Source: Bin34 sp965219935 (GTDB lineage: Bacteria; Chloroflexota; Anaerolineae; Caldilineales; Caldilineaceae). Taken from it: a stretch of 64,000 nt of DNA. Of the stretch, positions 37,576 through 45,807 are shown piece after piece (position 1 is the stretch's first letter; the number at the start of each line of letters is the position of its first letter). The notes under the pieces are model-generated. The model did no database searches and was not told where the DNA came from. It was given only the letters and a program-made list of their open reading frames with translations. The stretch is from contig CBDCOU010000003.1 of assembly GCA_965219935.1 (NCBI GenBank), forward strand, positions 4,712,001 through 4,776,000, read 5' to 3'. The translations under genes and the position numbers were made by a program.

Positions 37576-38827
37576 GTGGGTCAACTTCACTCAAATGTGG
37601 GGTACAGATGCAGGAGCTTGATGCGGGCGTCCGCGGTCGTCAACTGCCAGTTCACGGGCTTGCCCAGGGCGTTGCGGTCCTGCACCCAGGCTGCGACCTC
37701 GGCTCGCAGTACGGCCGCGCTGGCAATGCGCCGGTCCAGGCACTGCGCGGCCAGGGCCGCGAACTCGATTTCGGCGATGTTGAGCCAGCTGCCGTGCTTG
37801 GGCGTGTAGTGCCACTCCAGCCGCGCGGCGATGCGCCGCGCCTCGGCCGGGACAAAGGCTTCGTAGAGCACGCTGGGATGGTGCGTGTTGAGGTTGTCGC
37901 AGACCAGGACCACCTTCTCGGCCTGCGGGAAGTGCACGTCCACCAGGTCGCGCAGGACCGCGGCAAAGTCCAACTTGGTGCGCCGCGCCGTGACTTTGAC
38001 TGTGCGCCAGCCCTGCTGGGGCGCTGTGATCATGAACAGGTTGCACACCCCCTGGCGCCGGTACTCGTAGTCGTAGCGGGCCGGCTGGCCAGGCGCCGGC
38101 GGCTGCGGCACGCGCGTTTCCGAGACCAGCTGCTTGCTGGTCTCGTCCACACAGACCACAGGAAAGCGGTCGTCCGGGGGACGTTGGTAGACCTCGAGCA
38201 CATCCTCCATGTTGTGCACGAAGGCGGCGTTGGCCTGCGGGGGGATGCACCAGCACTTCTTCTGCCAGGGCTTCAACGCGTTTTTTTGAGCGCCCGGCGC
38301 ACGGTCTCGGGCGCAATCGCGTCCACCACCTCCAGGGCCACCAGCTCGGCCGCCAGCAGCTTCAGCGTCCAGCGCGCGCGGCCGGGCGGCGGCGTCGAAC
38401 AGGCCAGCCGGGCCAGCTCGGCCTGGGCCGTCCCGTCCAGCTTGGTCGGGCGCGCGGGCTGCGGCTTGCGTTGCAGGGCCGCCTCCATGCCCTCCAGGAC
38501 CAGGGCCTGGCGCGTCCGGGACACGGTCATGGCGGTCACGCCCACGGCCTCCGCCGTGCGTGCGTCGGTCCAGGCCGGTCCCTCCGGCCCCTGGTCGCAG
38601 AGCAGCCAGATTTGGGCCCGGCGCCGGGGCAGGGTCTTGGGCGAGCCGGAGGCCACCAGCTGTTGCAGGTACGTTCGTTCCTCGGATGACAGTTCCACCG
38701 GGAAGCGCTTGTGGGACATGGGGTACTCTCGGCGACAAGGGATGGATGCGATGCGCGGGACCGGCACCTTCACCGGTGGGCCACCCATCCATGTTACACC
38801 TTACATTTCATCCAAGTTAGCCCACTA
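37574..38827 (-). mobile_element. IS630-type insertion sequence
   Basis: An apparently complete element of about 1250 bases. The left end reads CTAGTGGGTCAACTT from 37573, and the complement of the right end reads CTAGTGGGCTAACTT from 38828. These are imperfect inverted repeats with TA at each border (37574-37575 and 38826-38827), as expected for IS630 elements, which duplicate TA. It lies inside an IS66 remnant. The terminal repeats and intact frames suggest it may still move. Confidence 0.8.
37587..38719 (-). CDS. IS630-family transposase, made by a -1 frameshift
   Basis: The first frame starts at ATG 38719 (MSHKRFPVELSSEERTYLQQ) and ends at 38273 after 148 residues. It carries helix-turn-helix domains (VGVTAMTVSRTRQALVLEGM). 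The second frame holds the DDE domain: FPVVCVDETSKQLVSETRVP (first Asp), KVVLVCDNLNTHHPSVLYEA (second Asp) and WHYTPKHGSWLNIAEIEFAA (Glu region). The frames overlap at a run of seven A on the coding strand (38281-38287), where a -1 slip would join RRALKK to NALKPWQKK. Many IS630 members use this arrangement. The full product would be about 377 residues. Confidence 0.82.
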
Positions 38828-38935
38828 GCTTGACACGAGCATCGGCCCACCGCCGCCCCTCAGGCAATCCCGGCATGAGCACCTGAATAGTTACAGTTAG
38901 TAGTGCACCACCCGGTGTGTTTCTGATGTCCGTGT

Positions 38936-41890
38936 CTACGCGTGTGCGTTGGAGCGTTCCAAGTTGAGAGCTAGCAGGGCTGCGAGAGCACGATCCTCCG
39001 AGATGTCTACAGGCCATCTGTATGCCTCTGCTACAGCAGCGTCCAGAGCTTTGTGGGCATAGGACAGCCATACCGGACGTTCGTTATAAAGTTTGGTCAA
39101 CGTTCGCTGCTTCAGGGCATAAGCTGCGGCGGGGTTGCGCGGCACCGGTCGCTTCGGGTAGCCAGGTACGGGTTCCTCAACCCACTCAACCCATTCGGGC
39201 GGGTTCAGCCAGCGGTCGCGCAGTGTTACTAGGTTCCTTGCAGCTTCTGTGATCGCAAGCATGCATGGGGCCATCATGTTTTCATTCGTATGCACGTTGA
39301 GGTTGAGCCAATCGGGAAAGGGAAAGGTATAAAACGCGGCGGCAGTAGGGTACCGAGGACGATCTTCCAAGGTTGATCCCAATCGAAGCGACCAAGCTTC
39401 GTGGAATCGGCTATGCAAGATCCCCAATACCGCGTCGCTGTCACGGGCAATGACAATCAGTTGGTTGTCTGGACACGAACCCCTGTCCAACCATGCAAAT
39501 ACCCTGTGGCGGGAAGTCTCCGGGGTAACGATGAAACGAGGAAGCTCCTGAATCGCACGCCACATGTTTGGGCGGGCCTCACCGTGTATCCACCAATGTT
39601 CCCGCCGGCTCTTTCTTCGGTTACTCAGGCGTGATGGCTTGACCTTGTTCACGATGTGGGAGAAGGGCACTTCATAGAGTGCGGCTTCCTCTTCACTCAT
39701 GTATGGACCAAAGTCAATGATCCAGCGGTCGGACGATCGGCCCATGAGGTCCGCTCCGTTGACCAAGGGCTTCAACACATCCGCATTCGTCCTGCCGTTG
39801 GGATTGGAGGGAAGTTGCAGCCATTCCCGTGCCAGATCCCCGGGAATGTCGAAGGCTCCCGCCTTGGAGTTTCCCCGAAACGCAACTCCAGCGTTGTTCT
39901 TGAGCCTGGTCGCCTTCGTGAGGTCGAACGTGTCTGCTGTCAGATCCGCATGAATACAGTCGACAGGTTGACCATTCAAGACGTTGCTCTGAAGTTTCCC
40001 GTCGGCTTTGGCCCCAAAGCAAATCTGTGAAACGCGAACGTCCGCGCCATCCAACACCCAGGGTTCATCGGACCAGGCATTGAAGATGATTGCCTGCTGC
40101 ACGATTCGATCCAACACTGTTCGGTTGCGACCTTCTCGTATCGAATTGGTCGCCACCAACCCAGCCCGTTGTGTCTGGCTTTGGGCTAATGCTTGGGCCG
40201 ACTTAGCGAACCAATAGCAGACAAGGTCGGCACCTCCCGAAATCCGATCTCCGTACAGTTGGCGCAGGTCATCAACATAGTCGTCACCCAGTCGGCCACG
40301 CATGAGTTTGTCCCCCAGGAACGGAGGATTGCCCACAATTACGTCTGCTTTAGGCCACTCACATTCAGTTCCGTCCGAGTTCATGAGTGCATCACGGCAC
40401 TCAATAGTGTCCAGAGGTTTCAGAATGGGATCTCGGGAGACGGCGAAGCCGTTGTGGCGCATCCACTGGATTTCCCCGATCCAAACGGAGACACGGGCCA
40501 ATTCCGCTGCATAGGGGTTGATCTCAATGCCCTTGACGTTGGCAGGGCCAATAAACCGAAGCCCTGGAGCAAGACCCAACGCCTCCGCCTCCAGTTGAAC
40601 GAGGTGTTCCAGATCCTTAAGGGCATGGAGTGCCAGATAGAGGAAGTTCCCCGAGCCACACGCCGGGTCCAGGACCGTGAACGTCCGGAGGCGTTCCAGG
40701 AAGGTGTTAAGCGCACTGTCCGCCTGCCCGAGGCGCCGATTGCGGGTCGATATTGTCTTGGCTGCTTCGGCCCGTGCCAAGTGTTGCTCTATGTCCTCCT
40801 TGGTTGTTTCCCACTCCGCCAGCCAGGGGGCAGTGACCACTGGTTCGATGATGTGCATGATCATGTCGCGATCCGTGTAGTGTGCCCCCAGTTGGGAACG
40901 CTTGTCGGGATCAAGGCCGCGCTCGAACAAGGTGCCCAGAATGGCGGGGTCGATGTCCGCCCAGTCGAGGGAGGCTGTTTCCAGCACAGTGGCTATCTCT
41001 GCTTTCTCCAGGGGCAGGGCGGTGTCGTCGTCGAACAGTCCGCCGTTGAACCAAGCTACTGATTCGAACCCCACTTCACTGCCGTCTGCCATTGCTCGGA
41101 AGAGTTGCTGGGCGTATCGAACGAAGTTGCCAGGCGTCTGAACTGTCCGTGCCAGCATGCGCGTGAACATGTTGTCCGGCAGCAGATCCACATCCTCGGC
41201 AAACATGCAGAACACAAGCCGATTGACGAACTGTGCCACTACCCTGGGCTCATTGCCGCGTTGTCGCAAGGTTTGGGCTAGGTTTGCGAAAGTCGTTGCG
41301 GTTTGCTCGGTAAGGGTCTGACGGGTGACGCCCGGACGCAGACGCTCGGGATCCGACATCGTCCACTTGAGCTTCTCCCGAACCTCGGCGCGGGCCAAGT
41401 CCTCCAACTCGAACTCGTGGGTCTCGCTGACGCTGTTGGTCCAGTTGGTGCGGATGCGGAACCGAACCATGTCCGAGACGATCAGCAAAGGCGGGTTTTC
41501 GAGGGCAAGGGCGTACTGCCGCAGTTGCTCAAAGGCCCTGTCGAGATTGGCATGCTTGCCCTTGTACTCCCACGCGAAGTGCCCTCGCTTCCACACGTCG
41601 GCCCATCCCGCCCGGCCCGAGTCCTTGCGCGCACCGCGCTCGAAGCAGTAGATCTGGCCTGTGGGGTCGGCTTCGGCCGGCGTGGGTTCACCCAGCAGGC
41701 GGCACAGGTCGATGAAGTGCTCCTGACTGCCGGAACTTTCCTTCAGTTCTGACCCGCGCCACTTGTCAATAAAGTCACGCGGCGTCATGGCATCGGTGGG
41801 GTAGGCCACGGTACTTGCTTGCCCTTCCATCATGGGTTTGTCCCCGTCCAAGGACCGGTTGTCTTCATTGCTTATGTTGTCCATCACCAT
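38936..41890 (-). CDS. MmeI-like Type IIL restriction-modification enzyme (single-chain nuclease and methyltransferase)
   Basis: The protein is 984 residues, close to MmeI (about 920). The N-terminal nuclease motif is D98-x9-E108-Y-K110 in WADVWKRGHFAWEYKGK, the same spacing as MmeI. A helical linker with FVNRLVFCMFAEDVDLLPDN and LGTLFERGLDP follows. The gamma-class adenine-N6 methyltransferase has motif I at 408-415 (DPACGSGN) and motif IV at 521-524 (NPPF). The C-terminal 400 residues should hold the target-recognition domain. Such enzymes cut DNA about 20 bases from an asymmetric site and methylate one strand. All catalytic motifs are intact. A broken partial copy lies at 28480-29432. Confidence 0.87.
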   Translation of the reverse strand: MVMDNISNEDNRSLDGDKPMMEGQASTVAYPTDAMTPRDFIDKWRGSELKESSGSQEHFIDLCRLLGEPTPAEADPTGQIYCFERGARKDSGRAGWADVWKRGHFAWEYKGKHANLDRAFEQLRQYALALENPPLLIVSDMVRFRIRTNWTNSVSETHEFELEDLARAEVREKLKWTMSDPERLRPGVTRQTLTEQTATTFANLAQTLRQRGNEPRVVAQFVNRLVFCMFAEDVDLLPDNMFTRMLARTVQTPGNFVRYAQQLFRAMADGSEVGFESVAWFNGGLFDDDTALPLEKAEIATVLETASLDWADIDPAILGTLFERGLDPDKRSQLGAHYTDRDMIMHIIEPVVTAPWLAEWETTKEDIEQHLARAEAAKTISTRNRRLGQADSALNTFLERLRTFTVLDPACGSGNFLYLALHALKDLEHLVQLEAEALGLAPGLRFIGPANVKGIEINPYAAELARVSVWIGEIQWMRHNGFAVSRDPILKPLDTIECRDALMNSDGTECEWPKADVIVGNPPFLGDKLMRGRLGDDYVDDLRQLYGDRISGGADLVCYWFAKSAQALAQSQTQRAGLVATNSIREGRNRTVLDRIVQQAIIFNAWSDEPWVLDGADVRVSQICFGAKADGKLQSNVLNGQPVDCIHADLTADTFDLTKATRLKNNAGVAFRGNSKAGAFDIPGDLAREWLQLPSNPNGRTNADVLKPLVNGADLMGRSSDRWIIDFGPYMSEEEAALYEVPFSHIVNKVKPSRLSNRRKSRREHWWIHGEARPNMWRAIQELPRFIVTPETSRHRVFAWLDRGSCPDNQLIVIARDSDAVLGILHSRFHEAWSLRLGSTLEDRPRYPTAAAFYTFPFPDWLNLNVHTNENMMAPCMLAITEAARNLVTLRDRWLNPPEWVEWVEEPVPGYPKRPVPRNPAAAYALKQRTLTKLYNERPVWLSYAHKALDAAVAEAYRWPVDISEDRALAALLALNLERSNAHA

Positions 41891-42281
41891 GCAATCGGAT
41901 CTTCCAAGGGAACTTCAAGAAGGATATTGCCTGAACGGTGCAACGTGATGGGGGTGCGTAACGATTTAGATACCTCCCCCCGGCGAGCCCCGATTCGCCC
42001 GTTCCAGGCGACCTGTGTTTACTTCGGGGCAAGGCCGCGCAGGTCAATTCCCTGCTCGCGGAGCAAACTAGGCAGGGTGGGTGGAGACAGTGTCACCCGC
42101 CCTGGAGTTGCAGGAGATGCAACCCGGCTCTGATCTACCGGGAACGGAACCAGGGATGACCGTCAAGCCAAGGGTAGAAGTGACGAAAGCCGGTTCGCTC
42201 CGGAGCGATGGCCGGCAAGAAGGTTGATGTGGACTGGGGCAGGCCGCACAGAGTGATTGCGGCCCACCCCAATCGGTATGT
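41891..42281. other. Intergenic stretch with terminator-like hairpin
   Basis: It lies upstream of the MmeI-like gene and downstream of the second ABC binding-protein gene. A hairpin at 42236-42270 (arms GGGGCAGGCCGCA and TGCGGCCCACCCC, two mismatches) follows the binding-protein stop on the minus strand. No T-run follows, so it may stabilise the mRNA end rather than terminate. Confidence 0.5.
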
Positions 42282-43757
42282 TTAGGCGTCGGCCCTTTCG
42301 ATAGCGTCCTTGGCAAACTGCTCCATGACCGGCTGGAACTTGGCCATGGCTTCGTCGTAGCTCAGCGTTCCGCCCAGCCATTCGCTGGTGATCCGCCAAT
42401 AGGTCTCGCCATAGTCGAAGTGCATGGATCTCATGTGGATCGTGAGCAGGAACGTCTCACCCACATCGGGCTTGAACTGCTCCAACTCGGGGCGGCCTTC
42501 AGCGCAGAAGACGGACGGCACGACACCACCGTGCTCGCGGGTCAGACGGCCCTGACCTTCGCAGGATGTGAACAGCTTCATGAAGTCGACACAGGGATCC
42601 AGTGTGCCGTTCTTCGTGGCGGTGGCAGTCATGGCGATCGTGTTGAAAGCCCCGCCCGGGTACTGGGTGGGACCTCCTTGGCCGATGGTGGCCATGCGGT
42701 CGAAGCAGAGCGGGAAACGGGCGATGGCGAAATCGAACTCCCGCAACGGATCGTTCTGCACCACCGGGTACGCGTTGCTGGTACTCCACCAGAAGGCGGC
42801 TTCGCCGCGCGCGAACAACGCCGTCATTTCTCCTGACGTCAGGCCCAGGAAGCCTTCGCTCCAGTACTGCGTCCAATCCTGCGCCATCTGGTGCATGGCC
42901 CGGAACTCCACGGAGTCGGCGGTCCAGTCGCCACGGTCAATGGCCTTGAAACGCTCGATGGATGTCACGAAGTCGTCGTTGTTGGTGTCCAGCACCGACC
43001 ACTTGCCCGTGGACTTGAGGAAGCCGGAAAGGGATGTGGTCTGGATCCAGTTCCAGTAGGGAACGTTCCAGGCCAAGGACCAGGGTGTGTGGCCTGCGTC
43101 GGCAATGCGCTGGGAAATCCCCAGCATGTCGTCGAACGTCCAGCGCGGGTCGATGATCTCCGACTCGAAGTCGACTCCGGACGCTTCCAGGATGTCCAGA
43201 TTGCAGAAGATCTGCACCCCGTTGATGGCCTGGGGCACACCGTAGTAATGGCTGTCAATCATGCGGTTGCGGGCATCGAAGCCCGCGATGAAGGCGTCCC
43301 GCCAGCGATCATGGCCCAGTTCGCCTTGGGGAATGTAGTGGTTGGGCTCCTCCACGTAGTCGTCGATGATGACCCAGTAGTCGGTGCCAATGTCCCGGTT
43401 CAGCCAGTTGTCCACGGCGTTCAGGATGTCGGGCATGGTGCCCGCGGCCTGCAGGGACTTCACCCACTGCTCGATGCCTTCACCTCCGGGACCCGCCACG
43501 AACTCCATGGCGTACTCCGAATGATCCGCTTCCCATTCGTCCGCCAGATTGCGGGCTTCATGAAGGTGGTCCAGACCTTCGCCGCGGGCCACTTCGGGCT
43601 GGAAGGTGCCTCCGACATAAATCTCGATGGTCTGCCTGGCGGCATCCGTACCGTCGCCCTGCGGCCCGGCAGGTTGCACACAGGCAGCCAGACCGGCAAG
43701 GGCGGCGGCTCCGGACAAACCCTGTAGAAACGTACGTCTGCTCAACTGTGCAGTCAT
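42282..43757 (-). CDS. ABC transporter extracellular solute-binding lipoprotein
   Basis: The protein is 491 residues from ATG 43757, with a GGAGGAG ribosome site just before it. It has a twin-arginine lipoprotein signal (LSRRTFLQGLSGAAALAG, Cys at residue 26). The mature part follows the carbohydrate-binding family-1 outline: LADEWEADHSEYAMEFV, SLQAAGTMPDILNAVDNWLN, YYGVPQAINGVQIFCNLDIL, LTSGEMTALFARGEAAFWWS and PGGAFNTIAMTATATKNGTL. It is the last gene of a minus-strand importer with two permeases, again without an ATPase. It differs clearly from the binding protein at 17127, so the substrate is probably different. Confidence 0.87.
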   Translation of the reverse strand: MTAQLSRRTFLQGLSGAAALAGLAACVQPAGPQGDGTDAARQTIEIYVGGTFQPEVARGEGLDHLHEARNLADEWEADHSEYAMEFVAGPGGEGIEQWVKSLQAAGTMPDILNAVDNWLNRDIGTDYWVIIDDYVEEPNHYIPQGELGHDRWRDAFIAGFDARNRMIDSHYYGVPQAINGVQIFCNLDILEASGVDFESEIIDPRWTFDDMLGISQRIADAGHTPWSLAWNVPYWNWIQTTSLSGFLKSTGKWSVLDTNNDDFVTSIERFKAIDRGDWTADSVEFRAMHQMAQDWTQYWSEGFLGLTSGEMTALFARGEAAFWWSTSNAYPVVQNDPLREFDFAIARFPLCFDRMATIGQGGPTQYPGGAFNTIAMTATATKNGTLDPCVDFMKLFTSCEGQGRLTREHGGVVPSVFCAEGRPELEQFKPDVGETFLLTIHMRSMHFDYGETYWRITSEWLGGTLSYDEAMAKFQPVMEQFAKDAIERADA

Positions 43758-43829
43758 TGTGGTCTCCTCCAAAATCTCCGATGTTGTGGACTGGAATTCT
43801 AAGGTAGGGTTCAGGACCCCTTTGATTGT

Positions 43830-44714
43830 CTAGGCTTTGATGGCTCCCGAGGTGACGCCGGCCATGAACTGCTTCATCCCCACGAGAAACAGCAGGAACA
43901 GAGGTACCGATGCGATCAGGTAGCCCGCAAACATGGCCCCGTATTGGGTCTGGGTCGCGCCCTGGAAATAGTACAGGCCGACGGTGATCGTCCGCTTCGA
44001 GTCGTCGGCCAGGGTGATCAAGGGCCAGATCAGGTCGTTCCAGACCTGCTGCACGCGCAGGATGGCGAGTGTGGCGAGAATGCCCTTGGAGAGCGGCAGG
44101 GCCACCATGTAGTAGGTTTGGAAGTCCCGCGCCCCGTCAATGCGCGCCGCATCGAACAGACCCTGCGGCAGGGAACTGAAGAAGGTGCGCAGGATGAACA
44201 CCGCATAGGCCTGCCCGCCGGCGATGTAGGGCAGGATCAAAACCCAGTAGGTGTCGAGCAGCTGCAGTTTCCGCACCCACATGAAGGCCGGAATCAACTG
44301 TAGGATCTGCGGGATCATCATCAGAATCATCAGGCTGCCGAACAGGATTTCCTTGCCCGGGAAGCGAAAACGGGCAAAGACGAAAGCTGCCAGTGTCGTG
44401 GTGAAGAGAAAGCCCACCACCGTGAGCACGCCCACGTAGATGGTGTTGATCAGGTAGCCGCGAATTTGGTTCCAGGCCGCCACGTAGTTCTCGACGATGT
44501 GGGGGGGCCATGCGGGAATCCAGTAGCTGTGCAGGAACTGGGAATAGGACTTGGTGGACGTGATCACCATGAAGACGAACGGATAGAGGGTGAGGATGAC
44601 CAGCAGCACCAGCACCACGGACACGACGAAGTCGGTGACGTGGCGCGGTTGCCGGGTTTGACTGGTCCGCAACGACAAGGCCGAGGCGGTTTCCGAAGTG
44701 GAGATGGTGGACAT
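43830..44714 (-). CDS. ABC transporter permease (MalG-like)
   Basis: The protein is 294 residues from ATG 44714. It has six predicted membrane helices, an N-terminal cytoplasmic stretch, LTLYPFVFMVITSTKSYSQF, and the EAA loop LPQGLFDAARIDGARDFQTY followed by MVALPLSKGILA. The C-terminal part carries QVWNDLIWPLITLADDSKRT and ends with MKQFMAGVTSGAIKA, a typical CUT1 ending. Gaps of 72 bases to the binding-protein gene and 23 bases to the other permease indicate one transcript. Confidence 0.9.
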   Translation of the reverse strand: MSTISTSETASALSLRTSQTRQPRHVTDFVVSVVLVLLVILTLYPFVFMVITSTKSYSQFLHSYWIPAWPPHIVENYVAAWNQIRGYLINTIYVGVLTVVGFLFTTTLAAFVFARFRFPGKEILFGSLMILMMIPQILQLIPAFMWVRKLQLLDTYWVLILPYIAGGQAYAVFILRTFFSSLPQGLFDAARIDGARDFQTYYMVALPLSKGILATLAILRVQQVWNDLIWPLITLADDSKRTITVGLYYFQGATQTQYGAMFAGYLIASVPLFLLFLVGMKQFMAGVTSGAIKA

Positions 44715-44737
44715 GGAGTGAGAATGGCCCGGGCCGG

Positions 44738-45646
44738 TCAGTAGGTGACGTCGGTTTCCTTGAGGAGCTTGTTGTTGATCCAGGTTAGGGCCAGCATGAC
44801 GACCAGCAGCACCACGCCGATGGCGGAGGCGTAGCCGAACCGATCCGCCAGGAACGCGCGCTGGTACATCCACAGGCCCGGCACCATGGTGGCGTACCCC
44901 GGGCCGCCATTGGTCAGGACCAGCATGCCGCCGAAGTTCTGGAGCGTGAAGATGGTGGTGATGATGATCAGGAGCTTGAACTGGCCGAACAGCAGCGGCA
45001 GATCCACCCGCATCACCCGTTCCCAGATGCTGGCGCCGTCGATCTTGGACGCGTCCAGAACATCGCCCGAGATGTTCTGCAGGCCGGCATAGTAAATCAG
45101 CATGGCAATGGCGTCGATCCAGGGGAAGCCCACCAGCAGGACCGAGATCAGGGCGATCTTGGGATCCGCCAGCCAGGCATGCTGCCACTCGGTCAGGCCC
45201 AGCAGCTCCAGCAGTGCATTCAGGACTCCCAAGGGTCTGGGGCCCATGATGAAGCGCCAGACCAGGGTGACCACGATGCCCGGCACCACGATGGGGAGGA
45301 TCAGCAGAAAACGGTACCAGTACTGACCCCGCTCGCTGCGCAGATTGAAAATGAACTCCGCCGCCAGCATCGGGAAGATGAGAACCTTGATCAGGGCTGC
45401 GGCCAGGATGATCCCGATGTTCTTGAGGGATGCGACAAAGATAAAGTCCGTGAGAAGGGTTTGGAAGTTTTCCAGACCTACCCAGGTGGCAATGCCGGCA
45501 CCGTTCCAGCGCGTGAAGGCATGAAACACCGCGGAACCGGCCGGGTAGTAGCGAAAGATCAGGATGAAGGCGAAGGTCGGTGCCAGGAAGAGGTACAGGT
45601 GCCAGGACTTCCTGAGTTCCGACCAGAGGTTTTGCGCTGGATTCAT
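44738..45646 (-). CDS. ABC transporter permease (MalF-like)
   Basis: The protein is 302 residues from ATG 45646, with the usual six membrane helices. Landmarks are SWHLYLFLAPTFAFILIFRY near the N-terminus, RFLLILPIVVPGIVVTLVWR, an EAA loop in SGDVLDASKIDGASIWERVM followed by RVDLPLLFGQF, and NFGGMLVLTNGGPGYATMVP. The permease at 43830 begins 23 bases downstream. The adenine deaminase gene ends about 160 bases upstream. Confidence 0.9.
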   Translation of the reverse strand: MNPAQNLWSELRKSWHLYLFLAPTFAFILIFRYYPAGSAVFHAFTRWNGAGIATWVGLENFQTLLTDFIFVASLKNIGIILAAALIKVLIFPMLAAEFIFNLRSERGQYWYRFLLILPIVVPGIVVTLVWRFIMGPRPLGVLNALLELLGLTEWQHAWLADPKIALISVLLVGFPWIDAIAMLIYYAGLQNISGDVLDASKIDGASIWERVMRVDLPLLFGQFKLLIIITTIFTLQNFGGMLVLTNGGPGYATMVPGLWMYQRAFLADRFGYASAIGVVLLVVMLALTWINNKLLKETDVTY

Positions 45647-45807
45647 CGAAGTCGGTTGCGGCAACCCCAACCGTGAAGGGAAAACAAGGGACACCGCTCC
45701 TGGAACAAACTGCAATCGGGCAACGTTCGCAAGTCGGCTCAACCCAGAGTACCACTAGTGTGCAGGTCGCCGAATCTCGGTGCACACACCGGTTTCAAAT
45801 GCCGGTT

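Noticed and set aside
44702..45785. Upstream extension of the MalG-like permease frame to 45785
   Set aside because: The open frame continues through the other permease gene in another frame. The real start is ATG 44714.
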